Assembly (NCBI GenBank): GCA_949507465.1 | Contig: CATEMS010000363.1 | Span: forward strand, 1-16,531 | DNA: 16,531 nucleotides | Origin: Flavobacteriaceae bacterium | GTDB lineage: Bacteria; Bacteroidota; Bacteroidia; Flavobacteriales; Flavobacteriaceae | Direction of reading: 5' to 3' | In this document: positions 1 through 7,464 of the stretch, piece by piece | Layout of the letters: each line of letters starts with the position of its first letter | How positions within the stretch are numbered: position 1 is the stretch's first letter | The notes under the pieces: generated by a model | Databases searched by the model: none | The model's input: only the letters and a program-made list of their open reading frames with translations | Told to the model about the DNA's origin: nothing | Made by a program: the position numbers and the translations under genes

Positions 1-250
1 ATTTTACAATGATGAAGATCAAAAACTTCAAACTGAAGCGTTTATTGAAGCTCTTGAAAGCGCATCTGTTTATAAAGACCCTATTGTGACAGAAATTACT
101 GCACTAGATGTTTTTTATCAGGCAGAGCAAACACATCACAATTACTACAACCAAAATAAAGACCAGCCCTACTGCCAGTTTATCATATCGCCAAAAATTG
201 AAACTATCAATCAATTTTTTTCAGACAAACTAAAAAAAAAACATGAGTAA
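1..250 (+). CDS. msrA: Peptide-methionine (S)-S-oxide reductase MsrA, 3' end only
   Basis: The window opens inside this gene. The frame starting at base 2 is open for 82 codons and ends at TAA 248-250. The visible C-terminus has the MsrA signature: an FYNDEDQ-like segment, then IVTEI, FYQAEQTHHNYY and the NQNKDQPYCQF block, whose Cys sits where MsrA enzymes carry a recycling cysteine, followed by a Lys-rich tail. MsrA reduces the S-epimer of methionine sulfoxide, in the free amino acid and in proteins. The catalytic GCFW motif would lie upstream and is not seen, so export or fusion to another domain cannot be judged. The stop lies 8 nt inside folE, so the two genes are probably co-transcribed and translationally coupled. 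Two msrB genes for the R-epimer lie about 10 kb away on the other strand. Confidence 0.88.
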   Translation, partial: FYNDEDQKLQTEAFIEALESASVYKDPIVTEITALDVFYQAEQTHHNYYNQNKDQPYCQFIISPKIETINQFFSDKLKKKHE

Positions 251-842
251 TTATAAATTTTTTGAAGAGCACAATTACAAGGCTGTACAGAGTATAAAAA
301 ACAAATATGCTGCGATAATTTCTGAATTAGGAGAGGATGTGACTCGTGATGGAATTATTAAAACTCCTGAGAGAGCATCTAAGGCCCTACAGTTCTTAAC
401 GCAAGGGTACGATCAAGATCCGGCAGCCATACTAAAAGGGGCTATGTTTGAGGAGGATTACCATGATATGGTAATTATAAAAAGTATTGAGCTGTACTCC
501 CTTTGTGAGCATCACATGCTTCCGTTTTTTGGTAAGGCCCATGTTGGTTACATTCCTGACGGTCGTATTGTTGGTTTAAGCAAAATCCCTCGAGTGGTTG
601 ATGTTTTTTCAAGAAGACTCCAAGTACAGGAAAGACTCACTCATGATATACTAGAATGTATTAACAATACATTACAGCCAAAGGGAGTTGCTGTTGTTAT
701 AGAGGCAAATCATATGTGTATGATGATGCGAGGAGTGCAAAAACAAAATAGTGTGACCACCACATCTGGTTTTAGAGGTCAATTTGAGAAAACCGAAACT
801 AGAAATGAATTTTTAAAACTCATTAGCCCAGATTTGTCTTAA
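243..842 (+). CDS. folE: GTP cyclohydrolase I (FolE type)
   Basis: This 199-residue protein converts GTP to 7,8-dihydroneopterin triphosphate, the first committed step of folate/tetrahydropterin synthesis, in the cytoplasm as a homodecamer. The family core is intact: SLCEHHMLPFFGKAHVGYIP (about 86-105), GLSKIPRVVDVFSRRLQVQE (111-130) and the end block with NHMCMMMRG and TTTSGFRG. The zinc ligands expected from the E. coli enzyme (Cys110, His113, Cys181) match Cys88, His91 and Cys159, and catalytic His112 matches His90. Length is normal for the bacterial type I enzyme. The ATG at 243 overlaps the end of msrA by 8 nt, so expression likely depends on the upstream gene. A strong hairpin terminator follows at 881-912. 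Confidence 0.97.
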   Translation: MSNYKFFEEHNYKAVQSIKNKYAAIISELGEDVTRDGIIKTPERASKALQFLTQGYDQDPAAILKGAMFEEDYHDMVIIKSIELYSLCEHHMLPFFGKAHVGYIPDGRIVGLSKIPRVVDVFSRRLQVQERLTHDILECINNTLQPKGVAVVIEANHMCMMMRGVQKQNSVTTTSGFRGQFEKTETRNEFLKLISPDLS

Positions 843-880
843 CTTTGATATTGAGTTGTAACCACACCAATTGATAATAA

Positions 881-912
881 AAAAGCCCTTACAGAAGTGT
901 AAGGGCTTTTTT
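881..912. terminator. Bidirectional intrinsic terminator
   Basis: A perfect 12-bp stem pairs AAAAGCCCTTAC (881-892) with GTAAGGGCTTTT (899-910) around a 6-nt loop. The T tract on the + strand and the A tract on the other side make it able to end transcription from both directions. It lies between folE (+) and the convergent DUF6787-like gene (-), so it probably serves both. Confidence 0.9.
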
Positions 913-930
913 GTAGTTAATTATTGGGTT

Positions 931-1233
931 TTAATTATTTAATAAAAAACCAAGTTTCATACTTCGAAGCATCTTTTTTTCGAAACTCCAGAAAAAATTA
1001 AACTCACCAAATAACCATCCAAAGAACACCAATAACACTTGATATATAGGAAATATAAAAAGTATTCTTGCAGGCCAATAAAAGTACCAATCCAGAGATG
1101 TTGTAATACCTAACAATTCTGTTATAGGACCAGCAAACTTTGCAGCAGTGCTTCCAGTAATTGCAAATACTACAAACACCACTGTTAACCTCCAGTTAGA
1201 ATGTATATTCCAACGTTCTTTTAGTTTCTTCAA
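931..1233 (-). CDS. Small DUF6787-like two-helix membrane protein
   Basis: This 100-residue protein has a basic N-terminus (MKKLKERWNIHSNWRL) and two predicted membrane helices, about residues 16-38 and 48-75. The second contains the WPARILFIFPIYQVLL stretch, followed by GWLFGEFNFFWSFEKKMLRS. This arrangement, especially the end with FEKKML, matches what I recall of the flavobacterial DUF6787 family, which has no assigned function. Both termini are predicted to be cytoplasmic from their positive charge. The start lies 13 nt after the stop of the secreted protease gene, so the two are probably transcribed together, but no functional link is evident. The family assignment is from memory of the sequence pattern. 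Confidence 0.75.
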   Translation of the reverse strand: MKKLKERWNIHSNWRLTVVFVVFAITGSTAAKFAGPITELLGITTSLDWYFYWPARILFIFPIYQVLLVFFGWLFGEFNFFWSFEKKMLRSMKLGFLLNN

Positions 1234-1246
1234 CTGAGTGTTTCTT

Positions 1247-3538
1247 TTATTGTTTGATAAACCTTAAAGTAGACTCAATATTTGTAACCGAATTTTTTAC
1301 AACAACAAAATATATACCTGTTGTATAATTAGATACAGATATTACTTTATTATTTGTTACCTCACCTTGTTGAAGTAATTGTCCAAAAGTATTGTATAGA
1401 CTATAGGAAGCTTTATCGGTTGTATTTCCAATGCTAAGTGTAATTTCACTAGTAGCTGGATTTGGATACATACTAATGGTAGCCAACAAAGCATCATCTA
1501 TTGATAATTCTCCACCAATACTCATTTGAGTTACTTCACTGTCAGTAAATTCTGCACCTTCAAAGATGATCTCACCAGTGCTAGTAGATAAGCTATACTC
1601 ACCCTCACCATATTGACAGCAAATACCATCTCCGTAAGAATCAAATAGTTCAAACTCATAGCAATTGTCCAACTCAACATCGAAAATTTCTATAAAAGTC
1701 GTATTATCATCTGATCCTTCGTTATAACTATCAGAGTACAACACAGAACCTCCAACTTCTCTAAACTCCCATGATGTTTCTTCTGCATAATCATCGGTCA
1801 ATAGTTCTAATACAACTTGTAGTGTACCGTATTGATCATCGCTACCTCCAATAGAAAAGTCTTCAGAAATACTGTTGTTTTGATCGTTTTGGTCATTGGT
1901 ACCGTTTACAGACACAAGAACTACATTAAATGAATACGAGCCTTCAGTTAAATCTATTGGATCTAACACAAAAGATTCTGTTTCGTTTTGAGACAGGGCT
2001 CCATTAAAGTTGATTGTATTTGTAGTACCATTGTCTATTTGCCATGTGATTACAGCTGCAGTGATATCATTTAAACCAAAGTTAGTTAAGTTGATCGTTG
2101 GGGTAATAACAGTCTCACCACAACTTACCTCTGGAATATCCACAGAAACAGCTGCATCAAGATCTAATACTTCTAGAGCAGGAAAACTATTTAATACAAC
2201 TGGATTTGTTCCTTGAGGATCTAGCCAGTCTTCTAATCTTGTGGTTGCACTATTACCACTATCCCAAGCAACACCCAAACGCCCGTAGTAATCTAGAGCA
2301 TTGTTATCATTAGTTCCAGCACAAGCCGCGGCTCCTCCATATAATTGACCTATGATTCTTCCCTGATCGTCAAAAAGTGGCGATCCAGAAGAACCACCTT
2401 CTGTAACACCTAATTCCCAACCTTGTCCACTACCACCTAAGATTTCCCAGGTTTGAGCACCTGCATTTGGCTGTTTTGACGGGCTGTCATCATCTCTACA
2501 TACTTTCATTATATCTCCAGCAGGATGATGGATACCTACGGTAAAAGGAGGTGTAATGTCTGATCTGTCCCAACCTGCAAATACACGATCCCAGGATGTA
2601 GGAATCGGGTTGTTTATTTCAACCAAACAGAAATCAGCATTGGTACTTCTTGCTTTTAATGAAGCACCACTAATTGTTAGATTTGTTGGGCCGTTGGCAC
2701 TGTTACTATTTGAAGCACAAACAGGGTTTGGACTAATCCAACCAAATCTAAAAGCCCATCCATTAGGATTGCTGTAACAGTGATTAGCAGTTAAGAAATA
2801 AGGTGTGCCATCGTTGTTGGTGTTGTTGATAAGAGCTCCCGTACAAAAACCCTGACCACCAGATAATAAGATACCTACAGATCTTTTGTTGTGGTTTTTG
2901 TTGTCTTCCCAGTCTGCACCAATTGGGCAATCTACATCTAGATTACAGTTACCTGAGTCGTTCAACCCTTTTGCGGCTTGATATGTCTCTGCGTTTCTAT
3001 ATCCATGTGTTGCCTTTGCAATGTGTAATTGACCTTGACCTGCAACTTGAGCAGGCTCAAAATACTCTATCCACACCTTTTCACCTTTAACTATCCAAGT
3101 ACCCAATATGCCGCTTTCCTGGTTTTGTGTGCTTGTGTAGGCTCCTAACAAATCACTTCTGTCATCATTGTACAGGTATACAGAAGACCCTTGCGGAATA
3201 GAAAATTCATCAAATATGAAGTTTAAAGACAAAGCATCCTTAGATGTGATAGCTAGCCTCCAGATTCGATCTCCGTTTTTAAGTGTGGTCCATTGCCCAT
3301 CTTCAAAACCGAAATCCACGCTGTGCATGTAACCAAATCTCCATGGCTTTTCAAATTTATTGTCATTAAGAGCATCTTCAGCTCTTACTTGTTGTAAATC
3401 AAAGCTTGGAAGTGATTTAGCATTGATTTGATTGTGATCACTGAGTAATTTCCAACTCAATGGAGATCCTTGGTTTGTTACTTGCGATGTTACTGAAACA
3501 GTAACGATCATTAAGCAAAAAAGTAAAATTCTTTTCAT
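1247..3538 (-). CDS. Secreted S1-family lysyl-endopeptidase-like protease with CARDB-like and T9SS sorting domains
   Basis: This 763-residue preproprotein is probably exported by Sec and then the type IX system. Residues 1-19 form a signal peptide. Residues 20 to about 190 look like a propeptide. The protease domain (about 191-450) resembles Achromobacter protease I (API), a lysine-specific serine protease. The triad is His253 (TANHC), Asp302 (NADF) and Ser384 (GSSGSP). All six API cysteines have counterparts: 198/406, 204/274 and 232/254. The S1 specificity Asp225 matches Asp416 (DYYGR) and Glu190 matches Glu380, which favours cleavage after Lys. API His210 is replaced by Tyr400. A CARDB-like beta domain (about 461-562) follows, then a 570-675 domain with the LFDSYGDGICC motif, and a type A sorting domain from about 683 (MYPNPATSEITLS, ending in RFIKQ). 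The likely role is extracellular protein degradation. Confidence 0.9.
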   Translation of the reverse strand: MKRILLFCLMIVTVSVTSQVTNQGSPLSWKLLSDHNQINAKSLPSFDLQQVRAEDALNDNKFEKPWRFGYMHSVDFGFEDGQWTTLKNGDRIWRLAITSKDALSLNFIFDEFSIPQGSSVYLYNDDRSDLLGAYTSTQNQESGILGTWIVKGEKVWIEYFEPAQVAGQGQLHIAKATHGYRNAETYQAAKGLNDSGNCNLDVDCPIGADWEDNKNHNKRSVGILLSGGQGFCTGALINNTNNDGTPYFLTANHCYSNPNGWAFRFGWISPNPVCASNSNSANGPTNLTISGASLKARSTNADFCLVEINNPIPTSWDRVFAGWDRSDITPPFTVGIHHPAGDIMKVCRDDDSPSKQPNAGAQTWEILGGSGQGWELGVTEGGSSGSPLFDDQGRIIGQLYGGAAACAGTNDNNALDYYGRLGVAWDSGNSATTRLEDWLDPQGTNPVVLNSFPALEVLDLDAAVSVDIPEVSCGETVITPTINLTNFGLNDITAAVITWQIDNGTTNTINFNGALSQNETESFVLDPIDLTEGSYSFNVVLVSVNGTNDQNDQNNSISEDFSIGGSDDQYGTLQVVLELLTDDYAEETSWEFREVGGSVLYSDSYNEGSDDNTTFIEIFDVELDNCYEFELFDSYGDGICCQYGEGEYSLSTSTGEIIFEGAEFTDSEVTQMSIGGELSIDDALLATISMYPNPATSEITLSIGNTTDKASYSLYNTFGQLLQQGEVTNNKVISVSNYTTGIYFVVVKNSVTNIESTLRFIKQ

Positions 3539-3647
3539 GGTATTGTTTGTTTGGTTATGTATTTGAATTAGCTAAATTATAAATAATATAAGTTTCTAAA
3601 AAATAATGGTGCTAATTGTGAGTTTTTAATGAGTTTAAAATGGAAAC

Positions 3648-4598
3648 TTATTTTAATAGTGTTATTATTTGAGAGGCCAACTCAGTACCAATTCTATCTT
3701 GAGCCTCGTTGGTAGCAGCACCAATATGAGGACTTAAGGATACTTTGTGGCTCATAAGCACTTTAACTGCGGGTGTTGGTTCTTTTTCAAATGTATCAAG
3801 TCCAGCAAAAGAAAGTTTACCGCTATCAAGCGCCTGAATTAATGCAACTTCGTCAATTACTCCTCCACGAGCGGCATTAATGATTGCTGCGCCATCTTTC
3901 ATTTGTGCAATTTGCTCTTTTCCAATAACATATTGTTTTTGAGCAGGTACGTGCAACGTGATAAAATCACTTTGTTGAATCAAATCGTTAATTGGTATTG
4001 TTTTGATTTCGATATTTACTTTTTGACCATCAAAAAATTCTAAAGCCACAGCTGCACTATCAACATAATTGTCACTTGCAATAACTTTCATGCCACAGCC
4101 AAGAGCAATTTTTGCAACCTCACGGCCAATGCGTCCAAATCCAATTATACCAATTGTTTTTCCGCGAAGTTCGCTGCCTTTTGCATAGTTTTTCTTAAGC
4201 TCTTTAAATTTGGTATCACCATCCAAAGGCATATTTCTGTTAGCATCATAAAGGTAACGAACACCTCCAAATAAATGAGCAAATACCAATTCTGCCACAG
4301 AAGATGAAGAAGCAGCTGGCGTGTTGATGACACTTAAACCCTTTTGGCGAGCGTATGCAACGTCTATATTGTCCATTCCTACACCTCCGCGTCCTATCAC
4401 CTTTAGGGAGGGACAGGCATCTATAAGTGCAGCTCTTGCAGTTGTTGCACTGCGCACTAATAAAACACTAATGTCATTTTGATTGATAAAATTTGCTAGT
4501 TGTTCTTGGGCTACTTTTGTGGTAATCACCTCAAAACCCGCATTTGTTAATGCATCAATACCTGATTGAGAAACACCATCATTTGCTAATACTTTCAT
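3648..4598 (-). CDS. serA: D-3-phosphoglycerate dehydrogenase, short form without ACT domain
   Basis: This 316-residue NAD-dependent enzyme of the D-2-hydroxyacid dehydrogenase family oxidises 3-phosphoglycerate to 3-phosphohydroxypyruvate, the first step of serine synthesis. The Rossmann motif is GIIGFGRIGREVA (G153-x-G155-xx-G158), with Asp176 at the end of the next strand, which indicates NAD. The catalytic residues are Arg244 (NAARGG), Glu273 (FEKEP) and His291 (SPHIGA); the Arg-Glu distance of 29 residues equals that in E. coli SerA. The substrate-side signature GRGGVGMDNID is also present. The protein ends right after the catalytic domain, so the C-terminal ACT domain that gives serine feedback inhibition in E. 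coli is missing, as I recall for many Bacteroidota enzymes. The gene lies 66 nt downstream of serC on the same strand, consistent with an operon. Confidence 0.92.
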   Translation of the reverse strand: MKVLANDGVSQSGIDALTNAGFEVITTKVAQEQLANFINQNDISVLLVRSATTARAALIDACPSLKVIGRGGVGMDNIDVAYARQKGLSVINTPAASSSSVAELVFAHLFGGVRYLYDANRNMPLDGDTKFKELKKNYAKGSELRGKTIGIIGFGRIGREVAKIALGCGMKVIASDNYVDSAAVALEFFDGQKVNIEIKTIPINDLIQQSDFITLHVPAQKQYVIGKEQIAQMKDGAAIINAARGGVIDEVALIQALDSGKLSFAGLDTFEKEPTPAVKVLMSHKVSLSPHIGAATNEAQDRIGTELASQIITLLK

Positions 4599-4664
4599 AG
4601 ATAATTTTAGTTTTGGAAAGAATGGATATGTATACTTTGTTTATTACTATTATTGCTATACTTT

Positions 4665-5732
4665 TTATAAGTTATTTTCTAGATGTTGCATCACATCAAC
4701 CAGTACCTGCACACTTTCTAATGATAAAGCGTTGTACATAGATGCTCTATACCCTCCAACGCTTCTGTGGCCATTTAATCCGTTAATTCCTGCTTGTTTC
4801 CAAAGTGCATCAAACATATCGGCATGGCTGTCATCGTGAAGACTAAAAGTTGCATTCATTTTTGATCGATCTTCTTTGTTTGCAACAAAACCTTTAAACA
4901 ATGGATTACGGTCTATTTCAGTGTAGAGTAGTGCTGCCTTTTGATTGTTTAATTTTTCCATTACAGCAATACCTCCTTGTTCTTTAAGCCAAGATAGTGT
5001 AAGCATTGATACATACACTGGAAACACTGCAGGTGTATTAAACATGCTATCCTTAGAAATATGAACTCTGTAGTCTAGCATAGAAGGTATTTTTCTAGAA
5101 ACCCGTCCTAGCACATCTTCCTTAACTACAACCAAAGTTGTACCGGCTGGCCCCATATTTTTTTGAGCTCCTGCATAAATCAAATCAAATGTTTCAAAAT
5201 CTAAATTTCGAGAAAAAATATCACTACTCATATCACAAATCAAGGGGCAATCAGTTTGAGGGAATGCATTCATTTGGGTTCCAAAAATTGTATTATTACT
5301 TGTGCAATGGACAAAATCTAAGCCACTAGGAACGCTATAATCTTTTGGAATAAAGTTAAAGTTTGCGTGTTTTGAAGAAGCAATCTCTACTACATCTGCG
5401 AACAACTTAGCTTCTTTAATTGCCTTGTCTGACCATGTTCCGGTGTTTATATATCCAGCTTTATGTTCTAAAAAGTTATAGGCAACCATTAAAAATTCCA
5501 TGCTAGCACCACCTTGAAGAAATAGTGCTTTATATCCTTTGTTTTGCAAACCTAGGTGTTCTAGGGCAAGCTCTTTAGCATGCTCCATGACCCTAACAAA
5601 ATTACTACTTCTATGTGATATTTCAAGTAGAGATAAATCAAGGTTATCAAAGTTAATTACTGCCTTGCTAGCTTTCTCTAGAACAGATGAGGGTAGTATG
5701 CAAGGACCGGCGCTAAAATTGTGTTTTTTCAT
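4665..5732 (-). CDS. serC: Phosphoserine aminotransferase
   Basis: This PLP enzyme transfers the amino group of glutamate to 3-phosphohydroxypyruvate to give phosphoserine, the second step of serine synthesis. I place the start at ATG 5732-5730, giving 355 residues beginning MKKHNFSAGPCILP, the normal family N-terminus. The frame can be opened 7 codons earlier from a TTG at 5753, but this adds nothing the family has. The PLP lysine is Lys191 (YAGAQKNMGPAG); cofactor-side motifs are QGGAS (73-77), HCTSNNTIFGTQ (142-153) and CDMSSD (166-171). The HRSVGGYRASMYNA block near the C-terminus is the typical SerC end. It sits between the acyl-CoA reductase gene (68 nt upstream) and serA (66 nt downstream) and is probably co-transcribed with them. 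The phosphatase SerB is not in the window. Confidence 0.94.
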   Translation of the reverse strand: MKKHNFSAGPCILPSSVLEKASKAVINFDNLDLSLLEISHRSSNFVRVMEHAKELALEHLGLQNKGYKALFLQGGASMEFLMVAYNFLEHKAGYINTGTWSDKAIKEAKLFADVVEIASSKHANFNFIPKDYSVPSGLDFVHCTSNNTIFGTQMNAFPQTDCPLICDMSSDIFSRNLDFETFDLIYAGAQKNMGPAGTTLVVVKEDVLGRVSRKIPSMLDYRVHISKDSMFNTPAVFPVYVSMLTLSWLKEQGGIAVMEKLNNQKAALLYTEIDRNPLFKGFVANKEDRSKMNATFSLHDDSHADMFDALWKQAGINGLNGHRSVGGYRASMYNALSLESVQVLVDVMQHLENNL

Positions 5733-5800
5733 GGTAGTTTTATTATACATCAAAATTCTTAAAAAATAGAATAAAATCTGTGTGTAGAAATAGTAAGTTA

Positions 5801-6883
5801 TTATAATCTTATCAAGAAATCTATGGTATCTACTCCATCTGCGTAATCGGAAAGGGCAGGGCTTTGTGCAACTCCAAAGGGTACATCATCAGAAGATACA
5901 ATGCATTGTATGTGTTGTTTTTGTTTTTGTAGTTGGTCTCTAAGGGTATGCATGTCTTTGTAACGCTCATAAAACACTACAGAGATGGGAGAAGAGTAAC
6001 CTAAGTCCTCTTTGAGTAACATAAATTCATTATCAAATAATTTAATATCACTCATTAGATAAACTGCCTTGTTGTAATCATAATTATTGATGTATTTATT
6101 GTTGTTTATTACTTTTTTCCAAGCGAACATACCATTAAAAAAATGATCTAAATTGTATTGATCAGGAATATATATTTTGGATACATTACGGCATCCTAAT
6201 CCAAAATATCTAAAAACGTCATCTGCCAATGCGCTCATTTGCTTTGGAGTTTCATCTCCTTTTATAATGGCAACAGCATTTCTATTTTTTCGAATGATAT
6301 GAGGATATTTACTAAAATAATGATCAAAATAAGTTGCCGTATTATTACTGCCAGTGGCAATGACTGCGTCAAAGTAGTGCAAGGTATCTGTTACAAATTT
6401 GATATTAGGTCTAAAACCAGGTTCTATTGTGCACAAATAGTTGGCTAACACAGGAAGTAGTTTATTATCATTTGAGGATAATTTTATTTGGGCTTTATGA
6501 CCACACAAGAGTACAGATATAAAATCATGAAATCCAACAAGAGGAATATTTCCAGCCATTACAATAGCAACTGTTTTTGTTGATGCCACTTTACCAATAG
6601 CATATGGTGTCACCCAAGTAGTTATATTTTCTTTGGTAAGTGCATCACCCCAACTTTTACATGAAAATGCGAGATTATCATAGGTAAACCATTTGTTTTG
6701 ATGGTGAGCATCTTCAAGAGCTTGCTCCATTTGCTCAAAAAAAACAGCAGCATCTGGTAATGAAGAACCTGCATGGAAAGCTCTAGGCTCAGGGGTATTA
6801 TTTTTAACTTTTAATGGGCTTGCAAACTGAGCTAAAAAACGCCCTAACATTACAAAAGCGTTTATTCTTTGATCTAGATTCAT
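5801..6883 (-). CDS. LuxC-like acyl-CoA reductase
   Basis: This 360-residue protein belongs to the aldehyde-dehydrogenase-fold acyl-CoA reductase group related to LuxC, which reduces activated fatty acids to aldehydes using NADPH. Seen directly: an IVMAGNIPLVGFHDF segment (about 107-121), the KLSSND motif (134-139), ATGSNNTATYFDHYF (176-190), an IIRKNRNAVAI segment, and the probable catalytic thiol Cys231 in FRYFGLGCRNVSKIY. It is shorter than classical LuxC (about 480 residues), and no luciferase or acyl-transferase gene is nearby. The neighbours are serC and serA downstream and a divergent ferredoxin gene 151 nt away. I recall this neighbourhood from other Bacteroidota, but its physiological substrate is unknown to me. 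A TACCTTTG -7-like element (reverse strand, 6903-6910) lies 20 nt before the start. The fold and family are well supported; the exact reaction is inference. Confidence 0.83.
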   Translation of the reverse strand: MNLDQRINAFVMLGRFLAQFASPLKVKNNTPEPRAFHAGSSLPDAAVFFEQMEQALEDAHHQNKWFTYDNLAFSCKSWGDALTKENITTWVTPYAIGKVASTKTVAIVMAGNIPLVGFHDFISVLLCGHKAQIKLSSNDNKLLPVLANYLCTIEPGFRPNIKFVTDTLHYFDAVIATGSNNTATYFDHYFSKYPHIIRKNRNAVAIIKGDETPKQMSALADDVFRYFGLGCRNVSKIYIPDQYNLDHFFNGMFAWKKVINNNKYINNYDYNKAVYLMSDIKLFDNEFMLLKEDLGYSSPISVVFYERYKDMHTLRDQLQKQKQHIQCIVSSDDVPFGVAQSPALSDYADGVDTIDFLIRL

Positions 6884-6902
6884 TGTTGATTTGTATGTGC
6901 CT

Positions 6903-6910
6903 CAAAGGTA
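6903..6910 (-). promoter_or_regulatory. Candidate -7 promoter element for the acyl-CoA reductase operon
   Basis: On the reverse strand this reads TACCTTTG, an exact match to the Bacteroidota -7 consensus TAnnTTTG, about 20 nt upstream of the ATG. No TTG (-33) lies at the usual 17-23 nt spacing; the nearest candidate is about 31 nt away. The assignment is therefore tentative. Confidence 0.35.
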
Positions 6911-6983
6911 AAAAAAAGTCCTGTAAATGTTATTTGAAAAACAAGGCATAAACAAAATGTTTTCATAATTTTTTACTATGTAT

Positions 6984-7014
6984 TTGTAGTTGCCATCACA
7001 AGGACTTAAATTTG
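6984..7014 (+). promoter_or_regulatory. Candidate Bacteroidota-type promoter for the ferredoxin gene
   Basis: A TTG at 6984-6986 and TAAATTTG at 7007-7014 fit the flavobacterial consensus TTG-N17-23-TAnnTTTG with a 20-nt spacer. Transcription would start near 7020, leaving a short leader before the ATG at 7035. This placement also argues against the longer upstream reading of the ferredoxin frame, whose extra codons would overlap the promoter. Confidence 0.5.
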
Positions 7015-7034
7015 TAATATTAAAATTAATTTCA

Positions 7035-7385
7035 ATGGCAATTATAATAACTGATGAGTGTATTAACTGTGGGGCCTGTGAACCAGAATGTCCAAACACA
7101 GCTATTTATGAGGGTGCAGATGATTGGCGTTATGCAGATGGAACAGACTTAGAGGGATCCTTGGTGCTTACTAATGGTAAAGCCGTGGACGCCAATGAAA
7201 CTCAAGAACCCGTGAGTGATGAAATTTATTACATTGTTGCAGATAAGTGCACTGAGTGTAAAGGTTTCCATGACGAGCCCCAGTGTGCTGCAGTATGTCC
7301 TGTAGACTGCTGCGTACCAGATCAAGATAATGTGGAGACAGACAAAGCGCTATTGGCAAAACAAGCTTTTATGCACTTTAAATAG
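7035..7385 (+). CDS. 2[4Fe-4S] ferredoxin with long inter-cluster insertion
   Basis: This small electron carrier has 116 residues. I choose the ATG at 7035 (MAIIITDECINCGAC): the frame opens 15 codons earlier at 6990, but ferredoxins of this kind start at MAIxIT and a promoter overlaps the upstream part. Cluster motif 1 is Cys9-x2-Cys12-x2-Cys15-x3-Cys19. Motif 2 is Cys72-x2-Cys75-x8-Cys84-x3-Cys88-Pro, the long-spaced second motif of Allochromatium-type ferredoxins, which usually have very low potentials. Two more cysteines follow (92, 93). Between the motifs lies an insertion of about 50 mostly acidic residues, far longer than in minimal ferredoxins. It is transcribed away from the acyl-CoA reductase gene 151 nt away, so it may be the electron partner of an unknown enzyme; direct pairing is a guess. 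Confidence 0.92.
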   Translation: MAIIITDECINCGACEPECPNTAIYEGADDWRYADGTDLEGSLVLTNGKAVDANETQEPVSDEIYYIVADKCTECKGFHDEPQCAAVCPVDCCVPDQDNVETDKALLAKQAFMHFK

Positions 7386-7404
7386 CATTGTTTTTACTAC
7401 AAAA

Positions 7405-7437
7405 AAAAACCGTCTAGTGAGGCGGTTTTTGTTTTTT
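7405..7437. terminator. Bidirectional intrinsic terminator
   Basis: AAAAACCGTCT (7405-7415) pairs with AGGCGGTTTTT (7420-7430) around a 4-nt loop, with one G-T wobble, followed by a T-rich tail. An A tract precedes it. It sits between the converging ferredoxin (+) and helix-hairpin-helix (-) genes and can serve both. Confidence 0.85.
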
Positions 7438-7464
7438 AGCATGTGTCTCTTACACTATAATTCT

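Noticed and set aside
2010..2777. Two + strand frames (68 and 73 codons) inside the protease gene
   Set aside because: They are antisense to a well-supported coding region and have no recognisable domain, signal or context.
4145..4333. A 62-codon - strand frame inside serA
   Set aside because: It overlaps serA in another frame, where SerA motifs are continuous and complete.
5733..5753. TTG start giving a 7-residue N-terminal extension of SerC
   Set aside because: The family N-terminus begins at the ATG at 5732 (MKKHNFSAGP), and the extension has no known counterpart.
6990..7034. A 15-codon N-terminal extension of the ferredoxin
   Set aside because: It overlaps the -7 promoter element at 7007-7014, and the cluster-binding fold starts at MAIIIT.
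6902..7099. A 65-codon - strand frame across the acyl-CoA reductase/ferredoxin gap
   Set aside because: It overlaps the ferredoxin start and both candidate promoters and has no protein-like features beyond chance.
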